Part shown: positions 35,717-44,182 of the stretch, one piece after another
How the letters are laid out: every line of letters begins with the position of its first letter
How positions within the stretch are numbered: position 1 is the first letter of the stretch
Source of the DNA: Candidatus Dechloromonas phosphorivorans
GTDB taxonomy: Bacteria > Pseudomonadota > Gammaproteobacteria > Burkholderiales > Rhodocyclaceae
Assembly: GCA_016709495.1 (NCBI GenBank)
Contig: JADJMS010000024.1
Coordinates: 26,202-90,201 of the forward strand
Reading direction: 5' to 3'
DNA: 64,000 nt
The notes under the pieces: generated by a model
Databases searched by the model: none
The model's input: only the letters and a program-made list of their open reading frames with translations
What the model was told of the DNA's origin: nothing
Made by a program: the position numbers and the translations under genes

Positions 35717-36382
35717 TTAAAGGGTGGGTTCGTTGAATTCAATGTCGTGCCGGTAGAGCTCGTAGGCACGGTGGTATTCCATGACGCGGGCGACGTCGTC
35801 GATGAAGGCTTCGTCATAGCCGGCCCGGCGCAGCAGGTGAAAGCCCATCTCCATGCCGGAGGCGATGCCGCCGGCGGTCACGATGCGCCCGGCATCGACC
35901 ACGCGCGCCCGGCTGACGCGGCAGGCCGGGGCGATCTCGGCCAGGCGGTCGATCGGCGTCTTGCCCATGTGCGAGGCTTCGAGGCGATCCGGCTCCTTGC
36001 GGTTGGTCGCCGGCAGGCCATCAAGCAGGCCCATCCGGGCGTAGATCCACGAGCCGGTGCACACGCTGGTCAGCAGGCAATCCGGCGGCAGCGCCTTGAT
36101 GTAGCGGTGCAGATTGGCGTTGTTCATCTCCTGCCGCGTGCCGTAGCCGCCGGGAATCAGGAAGGCATCCATCGCCGGCTGATCGGCGAAGCTGTAATTG
36201 GGGATGACGGTAAACCCGGCCTGCGTCTGCACCGGCCGCATCGACTCGGCGATCAGGAAAGTGTCGAGCTCAGGGTCCAGCCGCCGCGCCACCGAAATAA
36301 CGCCGGCCGGCGCCGCGTAATCGACGATCTCGGCATCCTTGAAGACGTAAATGCCCAGCCTGAACCCCTGCTTGCGTGCCAT
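35717..36382 (-). CDS. DJ-1/PfpI (ThiJ) family protein
   Basis: 221 residues with the flavodoxin-like DJ-1 fold. It has IYVFKDAEIVDYAAPAGVIS, the nucleophile elbow LLTSVCTGSW (Cys108) with the preceding glycine-rich LIPGGYG, and GIASGMEMGFHLLRRAG. It resembles isonitrile-hydratase-like and GlxA N-terminal domains but lacks a DNA-binding domain. It is the first gene of the cyanate/nitrate transport cluster, 24 bases before the binding protein. Substrate unknown; a role in nitrile or cyanate chemistry would fit but is a guess. Confidence 0.85.
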   Translation of the reverse strand: MARKQGFRLGIYVFKDAEIVDYAAPAGVISVARRLDPELDTFLIAESMRPVQTQAGFTVIPNYSFADQPAMDAFLIPGGYGTRQEMNNANLHRYIKALPPDCLLTSVCTGSWIYARMGLLDGLPATNRKEPDRLEASHMGKTPIDRLAEIAPACRVSRARVVDAGRIVTAGGIASGMEMGFHLLRRAGYDEAFIDDVARVMEYHRAYELYRHDIEFNEPTL

Positions 36383-36756
36383 GCGACGACTCCCGGTAGA
36401 GAAGATTCAGGCCGCCGCCGCAAGTGCTGAAGGCGACTGCCTGTTGGGAGTGATATTCGATGAACGCGGGCTTGTCGTGTATCACGACAAATGTGATTTG
36501 GGTGTAGGGGGAGTACTACATGGGGGGATTGGGCTGGGGGGAGGGGTGGAGCTGGAATGCTACGGTCGACCGGGAAAAATGGTCGAAATTGAAAAGCGGC
36601 TGGGGATAGGCTGTTAGTCAGCTTGTCGGCCATGGACTAAACCGCTCGCGCGGTAACAGGCTACGCATGAGCTGAGGCGTAATTTTGAGATCGCAGGTCT
36701 GTTTCCTATGTTGAGGACTGAGGCAAACCGCCTCGATTCTCAAGAGGAGCATCACC
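36383..36756. other. Regulatory gap and IS91-element left flank
   Basis: No gene is recognised. Next to the DJ-1 start is a strong palindrome (36472-36490); a motif-like GCTACGGTCGAC (one mismatch to the dispersed 12-mer) lies at 36559. The right part, from about 36640, is probably the left end of the IS91-type element, with GAGGAG ahead of the recombinase ATG. Confidence 0.45.
36472..36490. promoter_or_regulatory. Operator-like palindrome before DJ-1/cyanate operon
   Basis: TTGTCGTGTATCACGACAA is a perfect 8-base inverted repeat around TAT, 90 bases upstream of the DJ-1 start. It looks like a dimeric regulator site. Confidence 0.45.
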
Positions 36757-37630
36757 ATGACCATCCCGACTCCAGCTACCAGCCCGCTGCGTCAACGTAT
36801 GATTGAGGACATGCGGATGCGGAAGTTTGGCGAGAAGACGCAGTACCACTATGTTCGCGCAGTCCGGCACTTGCCAAGCACCTCGGTCGATCTCCGGATA
36901 GTGCCAGCGTTGAGGAATTGCGCAACTACCAGTTGTACTTGGTCGACCACGGGACTTCGCCAGCATCGCTGAACGCTTCGATCTGCGGGCTGAAGTTCTT
37001 TTTCGGCGTTACCCTGGACCGCCCTGAGGCAATGGCCAAGATGAAACCGGTCCATCTGCCGCGCAAACTACCGGATATTTTGAGTCCCGACGAGGTAAAA
37101 CGGTTGATTGCCGCTGCCGGCAACCTGAAACACCAAACTGCACTGGCCCTGGCCTATGCGACTGGGTTGCGGGTCAATGAAGTGGTCCACCTGAAGGTCA
37201 GTGACATTGACAGCCAACGTATGACCCTGCGGGTCGAGCAAGGCAAAGGACAGAAGGATCGCTACGCCTTACTGTCGCCGGTTCTCCTTGAGCGCCTACG
37301 TGTCTGGTGGCGGGTCGCTCGTGCCCAGGGGAAGATGCTGGACGGTGGCTGGTTATTTCCGGGCATGGACCCGATCCAGCATTTGAGTACCCGCCAACTC
37401 AACCGAGCTATCCATGCGGCCGCCGACGAGGCTGGCATCGATAAACGCATTTCCATGCACTCCTGCGCCATGCCTTTGCCACCCACCTGCTGGAGCAGAA
37501 GGTCGATATTCGTCTGATCCAGGTATTGCTCGGCCACAAGAAACTGGAAACGACTGCACTGTATGCACAGGTCGCCACCGACATCCTGCGCGAGGTAGTC
37601 AGTCCATTAGAGAGGCTGAACACGGCGTAG
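36757..37630 (+). pseudogene. Tyrosine recombinase (phage integrase) of IS91-type element
   Basis: Starts MTIPTPATSPLRQRMIEDMR at 36757. The frame breaks near 36870 (AVRHL instead of AVRHFAKHLGRSPDSA) and again near 37465 (ISMHS then LRHAFATHLLEQKVDIRLIQ). Read across the breaks it is a full SAM-like core-binding domain and a catalytic domain with R in ATGLRVNEVVHLK, H-x-x-R in HSLRHAF, H in GHKKLETTALY and the final tyrosine. Both breaks are one-base losses; it is inactive as written. Confidence 0.8.
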
Positions 37631-37637
37631 CGCCGCC

Positions 37638-38804
37638 ATGGGGCGACCAGCCCTGGAGGTTGCCGACATCTTCCGTACCCACGGTCCAGCCTGGCGCAAA
37701 CAGCAGGCAGGACACCTGAGCCTCGGTCAGCTCAAGGTTATGTCGGCCATCGAACAGTGCCGTACTGCGGCGCTGGGAGGGCATGCGCTTCACTGCGATG
37801 CCTGCGACCACGAGGAGATCAGCTACAACTCCTGCCGTAACCGACATTGCCCGAAGTGTCAGGCGCGTGCAGCGCAGAAATGGCTGGATGCCCGACAGGC
37901 CGACCTGCTGCCCTTCGAGTATTACCACGTCGTTTTTACCTTGCCGGAAGCGATCAGTGCCATTGCCTATACCAACAAGGCGATGATCTACAGCCTCCTA
38001 TTCGACGTGGCAGCTGACACACTAATGACCATCGCGGCCGATCCAAAACATCTGGGCGCGCAAATCGGAGCCACGCTGGTCTTGCATACTTGGGGTTCAG
38101 CGCTGACACACCATCCGCACGCGCATGGCATCGTACCTGGCGGTGGCATTTCTCAGGACAGGGAGCGCTGGATAGCTTGCCGCCGTGGGTTCTTCCTGCC
38201 CGTGCGCGTCCTGTCCCGATTGTTCCGTCGGCGCTTCATCGAGGAACTGGAGATGCTTCATCGTGCAGGCCAGCTCAAATTCTTCGGTGAGCATGAGAGC
38301 TTGGCGGATGCCGTTGCGTTTGGCCGATGGTTGGCAGTGCAACGGAGTCGTGAGTGGGTGGTCTATGCCAAGCGTCCGTTCGCCGGGCCCGAGGCGGTAC
38401 TGGCTTATCTCTCGCGCTATACCCACCGGGTGGCGATATCGAACCGACGCCTGGTGTCGATGGACGATGCTGGCGTGACCTTCCGCTGGAAGGATTACCG
38501 GGCCAAAGGACGTACACGGCACAAGACAATGACACTCGCACCAGAAGAGTTCATGCGCCGTTTCCTGCTGCATGTGCTACCCACTGGCTTTCACCGCATT
38601 CGCCATTATGGGTTACTGGCTAACGCTGGGCGACGGGAGAATCTGGCTAGGGCAAGACGTTTGCTGAACACGCCCCCGCCTGTGCCGGCCATGAATCAAG
38701 CCGCTGACACGCCCGTCCCCAATTTCGTATGCAAATGCTGCGGCGCCACCATGCGCGTTGTTGAAATCATCATCCGCCGGCAACCGATCCGAGCTCCGCC
38801 ATAA
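37638..38804 (+). CDS. IS91-family transposase (HUH/Y1 type)
   Basis: 388 residues. An N-terminal zinc-binding region C-x2-C (CDACDHEEISYNSCRNRHCP, then KCQARA) precedes the HUH-like HPHAHGIVPGGG near residue 155 and the tyrosine region YLSRYTHRVAISNRR. It nicks single strands and transposes by a rolling-circle-like route. ATG lies eight bases after the recombinase stop. The C-terminal CKCCGATMRVVEIIIR adds a second zinc-ribbon-like pair. Confidence 0.92.
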   Translation: MGRPALEVADIFRTHGPAWRKQQAGHLSLGQLKVMSAIEQCRTAALGGHALHCDACDHEEISYNSCRNRHCPKCQARAAQKWLDARQADLLPFEYYHVVFTLPEAISAIAYTNKAMIYSLLFDVAADTLMTIAADPKHLGAQIGATLVLHTWGSALTHHPHAHGIVPGGGISQDRERWIACRRGFFLPVRVLSRLFRRRFIEELEMLHRAGQLKFFGEHESLADAVAFGRWLAVQRSREWVVYAKRPFAGPEAVLAYLSRYTHRVAISNRRLVSMDDAGVTFRWKDYRAKGRTRHKTMTLAPEEFMRRFLLHVLPTGFHRIRHYGLLANAGRRENLARARRLLNTPPPVPAMNQAADTPVPNFVCKCCGATMRVVEIIIRRQPIRAPP

Positions 38805-39366
38805 TGCTCCAATGGAAGTTTCTTCGTGAAGTGCTCAGGTCAGCTTCCGGATTGCCGGTGCTGCAGACAGTCTGTCGCTGCTTGTAGCCATATCGCCGGA
38901 ATTTGCTGCTCCGAGAACGGTGCCCCGTGACCTTGCTCCTCGATTTAGGCGTCGATCACCTCAACGGCGACAGATCGACCTCCCTGCCTACGGCCAGTTC
39001 AGCCCTCGGGTGCCAGATCAAATCCCCATAGACCGTCGACTCTACTCAAATATCCCGCAGCATCCCGCGGTTTCCTCCCTGGAGGTTTATTCAACGTCTG
39101 CCCGCAGACGCCATCTCGGGATCTACGCTCACCGCGTATGGGCAGACATCGAACAAACCTAAACCATTGCTGCCGGTCGTGCCTTGGAAAAGCCGACACT
39201 CAGGAACGTTTGAATTGACCGGCTAGCTCGGCTTTGTCGCGCCACTCCGTACTGAATGATTGGTTAGCGAGGTAATCGGGCCGCAGCCGCAAATCGCCCG
39301 AAAGGCGCTCTGAGGTGTTCATTTGAAATCAATCACTTAAAGATGAGTGCCTTGAGAGGCAGACGC
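38805..39366. other. Gap after IS91 transposase
   Basis: 562 bases without a convincing gene. It holds inverted repeats around GTCTGCCCGCAGAC (about 39093) that may form the terminus of the IS91-type element. Further right, no feature is recognised. Confidence 0.4.
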
Positions 39367-39909
39367 CTAGCTTGGTTGCATGCTAATGGTCTTTATGCAT
39401 TTTTCAAGTATTGAACTTGCCTCTTTTAGTATCTCAATCCTACCCAAATAGAAATCTCTTACGGTATCTATCGCCGCGGCTCCTGACTCAAGGCATGACG
39501 TATTTGCTTCACCTGATGTGATCTTGAACCCTTTTGGTGTTTTAAGAGTTGATTTGCTTCGCATCCATTTGGAGGTATCAGATCCTCCTACGTACCAGAA
39601 CGAGTGCACTACTGAATTTCTAAACTCTTCAGCTGAAAACAATGCCTTTCGAGCAACGGCTATATCAATTGACAGCTTTCCGCTATTTCTGGTGGGGTAA
39701 AGGTCGCAAAAAAGATCAACTTTTTGACGGAAACTCATTGAAGCAGTGATGCGGTGAGCATCACCTGGTTCTCGTAACTTTAATAGCGACGCCAGTAGTT
39801 CTCCAACTAAGCTTTCCACAAATTGAAACGAGACCACGACTCGCCCAATTGCCGTATAGAGTCGGTCTGTTTCTTGTACAAGATCATATTGCATAGGAAA
39901 TATGTCCAC
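39367..39909 (-). CDS. Unknown protein, 180 residues
   Basis: Mostly helical: FQFVESLVGELLASLLKLRE, SMSFRQKVDLFCDLYPTRNS, AEEFRNSVVHSFWYVGG and a C-terminal helix. The pattern of an N-terminal helix pair with RNSVVHSFW resembles small HEPN-like or phage/ICE cargo proteins, but I do not recognise it. It is AT-rich compared with the core and sits between two transposable elements, so it is probably transferred cargo. Confidence 0.6.
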   Translation of the reverse strand: MDIFPMQYDLVQETDRLYTAIGRVVVSFQFVESLVGELLASLLKLREPGDAHRITASMSFRQKVDLFCDLYPTRNSGKLSIDIAVARKALFSAEEFRNSVVHSFWYVGGSDTSKWMRSKSTLKTPKGFKITSGEANTSCLESGAAAIDTVRDFYLGRIEILKEASSILEKCIKTISMQPS

Positions 39910-40106
39910 TGTTTATTTCGTAGTGGCCTAACAGTTATTCAGGCGCAGAAACGTCCGGGTTATTGCTAACAATACGGAAACGACTGAATCGCCCGTAAGG
40001 TTTTGAATGACATTGAGATTATCCGATGCGGGTCTCATTATCAATCAAAAATCATACGGACAGACCCAATGTCCGCTATGCGGCGCTTTCTTGAGGGACC
40101 GGTAGT

Positions 40107-41723
40107 GGCCCAGAGTGTGTCAAAACGCCGCCTGTAATATAATTATGTCATATTGCATTACGGGGCATTCAGATGAAACGCTTCATAGAAGGCGAAAGCC
40201 GAACCCAAAGCACACTTCTGCCGGAATGCCTTGACGATTACATTGCGGATACCAACCCGGTACGTGTAGTCGATGTTTTCGTAGATGAACTCAATCTTGG
40301 ACACTTGGGTTTTGATGGCGTTGATCCTGCCGCTACCGGTCGTCCTGGTTATCACCCGGCCATTCTTCTGAAGTTATACATTTACGGCTACCTGAATCGG
40401 ATTCAATCCAGCCGTCGCCTTGAGAAAGAGAGCCAGCGCAACGTCGAGCTGATGTGGCTAACGGGACGGCTGATGCCTGACTTCAAAACGATTGCCCGAT
40501 TCCGCAAAGATAATGGCAAAGCAATTCGGAATGTTTGCCGGCAGTTTGTCGTGTTGTGCCAGCGGCTTGGTTTGTTCTCCGAGGCGCTGGTGGCAATTGA
40601 CGGCAGCAAGTTCAAGGCGGTTAACAATCGTGACCGGAACTTCACCAGCGCCAAGTTGCTACGGCGGATGGAAGAAATCGAATCAAGCATCAATCGTTAC
40701 CTGATCGATCTCGATACGGCTGACCGGCAAGAGCCCGTCATTGCCAAAATTCGTGGCGAACGCTTGCAAGACAAAATCGCTGTATTGAAAGAGCAGATGA
40801 AAGCGCTCAAGGAAATCGAGATCCGCCTCAACGATACACCCGACAAGCAGATTTCCCTGACTGACCCCGATGCACGTTCAATGAAGACCCGGGGTACTGG
40901 GATCGTTGGCTACAACATCCAGACTGCGGTCGATGCAAAAAATCATCTGATCGTGGCGCATGAAGTCACGAATATTGGTGGCGACCGAGACCAACTGACC
41001 AGCATGGCCAAACTGGCACGTGCTGCCATGGGAGCCGAAGAGCTTACCGTGATTGCTGACCGTGGCTACTTCAAGGGCGAGGAGATTGTTGCCTGCCACG
41101 AAGCCGGTATCGTTGCCATCGTTCCTAAAACGACAACATCAGGTGCCAAAGCCGACGGGCGCTTTGATCGGGCAGATTTCATTTACGATCCGGAGAAGAA
41201 TGAATATCGCTGCCCAGCGAACCAAACCTTGATCTGGCGTTATTCGACTGTTGAGAGAGGCTTGAAGCTGCACCGTTACTGGAGTTCGAACTGCAAGCTA
41301 TGCGCCATCAAGGAGAAATGCACGCCCGGCGAACAGCGTCGCGTCACACGCTGGGAACATGAGAATGTGCTTGAGACGATGCAAAACCGTTTGGATCAGG
41401 CACCTGACAGCATGCGTATTCGGCGCCAGACGGTCGAGCATCCATTCGGTACGCTTAAGTTATGGATGGGTAGCGCGCACTTCCTGACCAGAACACTGGA
41501 TCGGGTAAGTACAGAAATGGGGCTGCATGTCCTTGCCTACAACCTGAAGCGGGTGATGAAAATAACGGGAACAGCGGCGCTAATGGATGCAATGAAGGCC
41601 TGAGGGGGCCTTTTTGTCGTTTCCTGTGCAATTCCGGCAGCCATTTCGCCAATCATGATTTGATTCGCGCTAATCCTTGTCGGTGGCAGAGATTTATTAA
41701 CCCGTTTTGACACACTCTGGGCC
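40107..41723 (+). mobile_element. IS1182-family insertion sequence
   Basis: A 21-base perfect inverted repeat beginning GGCCCAGAGTGTGTCAAAAC at 40107 is mirrored at 41703-41723. One intact transposase gene lies between. Flanking bases (TAGT and GAGT) do not give a convincing target duplication. Confidence 0.93.
40173..41603 (+). CDS. IS1182-family transposase
   Basis: 476 residues with an N-terminal DUF772-type domain (HPAILLKLYIYGYLNRIQSS, then RRLEKESQRNVELMWLTGRL). The DDE core shows AIDGSKFKAVNN, VIADRGYFKGEE and VEHPFGTLK. A zinc-like CKLCAIKEKC cluster lies before the last acidic residue, as in this family. It looks full length and intact. Confidence 0.95.
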   Translation: MKRFIEGESRTQSTLLPECLDDYIADTNPVRVVDVFVDELNLGHLGFDGVDPAATGRPGYHPAILLKLYIYGYLNRIQSSRRLEKESQRNVELMWLTGRLMPDFKTIARFRKDNGKAIRNVCRQFVVLCQRLGLFSEALVAIDGSKFKAVNNRDRNFTSAKLLRRMEEIESSINRYLIDLDTADRQEPVIAKIRGERLQDKIAVLKEQMKALKEIEIRLNDTPDKQISLTDPDARSMKTRGTGIVGYNIQTAVDAKNHLIVAHEVTNIGGDRDQLTSMAKLARAAMGAEELTVIADRGYFKGEEIVACHEAGIVAIVPKTTTSGAKADGRFDRADFIYDPEKNEYRCPANQTLIWRYSTVERGLKLHRYWSSNCKLCAIKEKCTPGEQRRVTRWEHENVLETMQNRLDQAPDSMRIRRQTVEHPFGTLKLWMGSAHFLTRTLDRVSTEMGLHVLAYNLKRVMKITGTAALMDAMKA

Positions 41724-41787
41724 GAGTCCTGCCTCGTGGCTACTTATTCAAAAACCCAACCCCTGTTGCCCTAACGTAGCCTCCCGC

Positions 41788-42405
41788 CTAACCGCGACCC
41801 GCATAGTATTGAGCAATGGCAGGAAGTTGGGCGATACGAGCCACATAGTCCTTGAGCTCCGGCGCCGCAGTTTCGATCAAATCAACCGGCATGTGATCCA
41901 GTTTCCCGGAACTCAGCCAACCCAGGAGACCGAAGGCTTTGAGGTCGGCGACGGTCAGGCGGTTGTCCGCGAAGAACTCGCCACCGTGGCTTGCCAGTTG
42001 CTGCTCGAGCCAGCGCAAATATTTGGGCAATGCGCCAGCCGCCAGGGCTTCACGGGCATTTTTGAGGTCGTCGCCGGTCATCCCGAAGGTGGCGCCGAGC
42101 TTGATGTTGATGTCTTCCAGAGCGCCCAGCACTTCGTCACAGAACAAGGCCTGCAAGGGATCTTCGGGGTAGAGGCCGGCCAGTTTCCCGGCGTAGCGGG
42201 TGATCGCGTCACTTTGCGTGATCTGCACACCGTTGACGTGCAGGGTCGGTACCTGACCCAGCGGAGTTGTCTTGCGGACCTCAGGAAAATCGGCAGGGGC
42301 AAAACGATAGTCTTCGAACGGAATACCTCCGATATGCAGGGCAAGGCGGGCGGGCTCGGCGCGGCCGCCGGCGAAATCGAAATAGGTCAGTTTCAGTTGG
42401 TTCAT
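41788..42405 (-). CDS. Glutathione S-transferase
   Basis: 205 residues. A thioredoxin-fold N-domain (KLTYFDFAGGRAEPARLALH, then PLGQVPTLHVNGVQITQSDA with the GSH-binding cis-proline and the QSDAI site) is followed by a helical C-domain (NRLTVADLKAFGLLGWLSSG). It has the sigma/alpha-like YF-FAGRAEPAR opening with a catalytic tyrosine at about residue 8. Divergent from cusF; probably unrelated to copper efflux. Confidence 0.93.
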   Translation of the reverse strand: MNQLKLTYFDFAGGRAEPARLALHIGGIPFEDYRFAPADFPEVRKTTPLGQVPTLHVNGVQITQSDAITRYAGKLAGLYPEDPLQALFCDEVLGALEDINIKLGATFGMTGDDLKNAREALAAGALPKYLRWLEQQLASHGGEFFADNRLTVADLKAFGLLGWLSSGKLDHMPVDLIETAAPELKDYVARIAQLPAIAQYYAGRG

Positions 42406-42533
42406 TTGTCACCTCTCTGAGATTTTCAGCCTGGGCCATTTGCCCAAAAACATGACAGGCAAGCCGGTCGGTTGCCACATTAACATGCCCACGCCGACTC
42501 AACCGGGCGTCAGCGGATTGCCGCAAGACGGCG

Positions 42534-42551
42534 GATTACAAACTTGTAATC
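42534..42551 (+). promoter_or_regulatory. CopR/CusR-like box upstream of cusFCBA
   Basis: GATTACAAACTTGTAATC is a perfect 8-base inverted repeat around AC, similar to heavy-metal response-regulator boxes such as the CusR site (TGACAA-N2-TTGTCA). It lies 67 bases before the cusF ATG. No CusRS-type pair is in the window. Confidence 0.6.
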
Positions 42552-42617
42552 TTGCGGTCAGGCATCTGTCGGCTGACGCCGCGCAGAATCTGGGCATCAA
42601 TACTTAAAGGAACCGCC

Positions 42618-42935
42618 ATGCGCCTGTTGCTCGCCCTCATGCTTTCCCTCAGCCTCCCCGCTTTCGCCCAGCACGATCATGGCGCGCACCATGCGGCGGC
42701 GGCCCAATCGGCGCCGTTGAGCGATGGCCTGGTCAAGAAGGTCGACAAGGCGGCCGGCGAAGTCGTCATCCAGCACGGCCAGCTCGACAGCATTGGCATG
42801 CCGCCGATGACTATGGCTTTCGGGGTTGCCGACAAGGGCTGGCTGAACAAGCTGAAGGCCGGCGACAAGATCAAATTTGCGGCGGAAATGAAGGGCGGCA
42901 ACGCCATTGTCAGCCGTTACGAAATGGCAAAATGA
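42618..42935 (+). CDS. cusF: CusF-like periplasmic copper chaperone
   Basis: 105 residues from the ATG at 42618 (AAAGGA before it): a signal peptide MRLLLALMLSLSLPAFA, a histidine-rich linker HDHGAHHAAA, then a CusF/OB fold with MPPMTMAFGVADKGWLNKLK supplying the Met and Trp ligands. It hands Cu(I)/Ag(I) to the RND pump. The upstream in-frame ATG at 42552 is rejected because it would precede the signal peptide. It overlaps cusC by four bases. Confidence 0.93.
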   Translation: MRLLLALMLSLSLPAFAQHDHGAHHAAAAQSAPLSDGLVKKVDKAAGEVVIQHGQLDSIGMPPMTMAFGVADKGWLNKLKAGDKIKFAAEMKGGNAIVSRYEMAK

Positions 42936-44182
42936 AACGCCCTGTCGGCGCCCTTCTGCTAACGCTGGCGCTCAGCGCCTGGGCGCAAACCGGGCCCTTG
43001 CCCGGGGCCAGTGTCGAATCGCTGCTGGCCGCCGCCCGCGAGCACAGTCCGGACATGCGCATGGCGCGCAGCGAGGCCGAAGCAGCCCGCGAACGCATCC
43101 AGCCGGCCGGTGCCCTGCCTGATCCGGTGCTGCGCATCGAACTGGAAAACCTGACCCGCAACGGCACACAGAGTGTGACCTTGCTACCGGCCCAGGTTGG
43201 CGACACCAAATACACGCTGATGCAGCCGCTGCCCTTCTGGGGCAAGCGCGATCTGAAGCGCGAGGTGGCCAGTGCCGAGGCGATGCAGGCCGAAGGCCGG
43301 GCCAGCGATACCTGGGCCGAGGTGGCGAGCCGGATCAAGACGCTCTACGCCCAATACTGGCTGACCGGCCAGGCGCTGCAACTCACTCGCGAAAACATTG
43401 AACTGACCCGCCGTTTGGAACAGGTTACACAGGCGCGCTATGCCGGCGGCCTCGCCGCCCAGCAGTATGCCATTCGCGCCCAGCTCGAGCGCAGCACGAT
43501 GGATAGCGAGCTGGTCGCCATGGAAAGCGAATTTCATCACCTGATGGTCTTCCTCAACGCCATGCTGGCCCGCCCGAGCGGCGCGGCACTGGCCGAACCG
43601 GCGGCGCTGCGCGCCATTCCCGCGCGCCTTGATGGCCTTGCTTTGAACGAGCGCCTGCTCGCTGCCAATCCGCAACTGGCTATCGAAGCCGCCCGCGTCG
43701 GTGGCGCCGAGAAAAGCCGCGATCTGGCTTACCGTAATCGCTACCCGGACCTGGCACTGGGCATCGTGCCGATGCAGGTGAGCAACCGGGTTGATGCCTG
43801 GAGCCTGATGCTGGAGATGAACATCCCGCTGCAACAGGGCACCCGGCGCAGCCAGGAGCGCGAAAGCGAACGCATGCTGGAGGCCGCTGCGGCGCGCAAG
43901 GAAGCGCTTGGTCATCGGCTGCAGGGCGACCTCAACTCGGCGCTGAATAATATGGAGGGCGCCCGCCGCACCGAACAGATCACCCGTAGCCGGCTGTTAC
44001 CACAGGCGGAACTGACATTCAAATCGGCACTGGCCAGCTACGAGAACGGCAAGGTGGATTTCGCCACCCTGCTCGACGCCCAGCGCCAGATCCGCAATGC
44101 CCGCCTCGCGCTGCTGCGCGCCCAGGCCAGCCAGCAGATGCGGCTGGCCGACATCGAACGCCTGCTCGGAGAAGACCTGTGA
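42932..44182 (+). CDS. cusC: Outer-membrane factor of Cus efflux (CusC/TolC type)
   Basis: 416 residues: a signal peptide, then OEP repeats with long coiled-coil helices (ASVESLLAAAREHSPDMRMA, LTRRLEQVTQARYAGGLAAQ and the second-repeat ASYENGKVDFATLLDAQRQI). It forms the outer-membrane channel of the tripartite pump. It overlaps cusF and cusB, each by four bases. Confidence 0.9.
   Translation: MKRPVGALLLTLALSAWAQTGPLPGASVESLLAAAREHSPDMRMARSEAEAARERIQPAGALPDPVLRIELENLTRNGTQSVTLLPAQVGDTKYTLMQPLPFWGKRDLKREVASAEAMQAEGRASDTWAEVASRIKTLYAQYWLTGQALQLTRENIELTRRLEQVTQARYAGGLAAQQYAIRAQLERSTMDSELVAMESEFHHLMVFLNAMLARPSGAALAEPAALRAIPARLDGLALNERLLAANPQLAIEAARVGGAEKSRDLAYRNRYPDLALGIVPMQVSNRVDAWSLMLEMNIPLQQGTRRSQERESERMLEAAAARKEALGHRLQGDLNSALNNMEGARRTEQITRSRLLPQAELTFKSALASYENGKVDFATLLDAQRQIRNARLALLRAQASQQMRLADIERLLGEDL

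Larger units (their letters stand above)
36640..39200 (+). mobile_element. IS91-type element with accessory tyrosine recombinase
   Basis: A phage-integrase-type gene is followed by an HUH transposase on the same strand, an arrangement known for IS91 relatives. The ends are not inverted repeats in this family and were not determined. The right limit is guessed from the GTCTGCCCGCAGAC hairpin near 39093 and a second GGGCAGAC near 39140. Confidence 0.6.

Noticed and set aside
34286..36430. A 714-residue plus-strand open frame
   Set aside because: Antisense to the substrate-binding protein and DJ-1 genes; a product of high GC content.
40103..41727. Target-site duplication of the IS1182-type element
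   Set aside because: Flanking bases TAGT and GAGT differ, so no duplication can be claimed.
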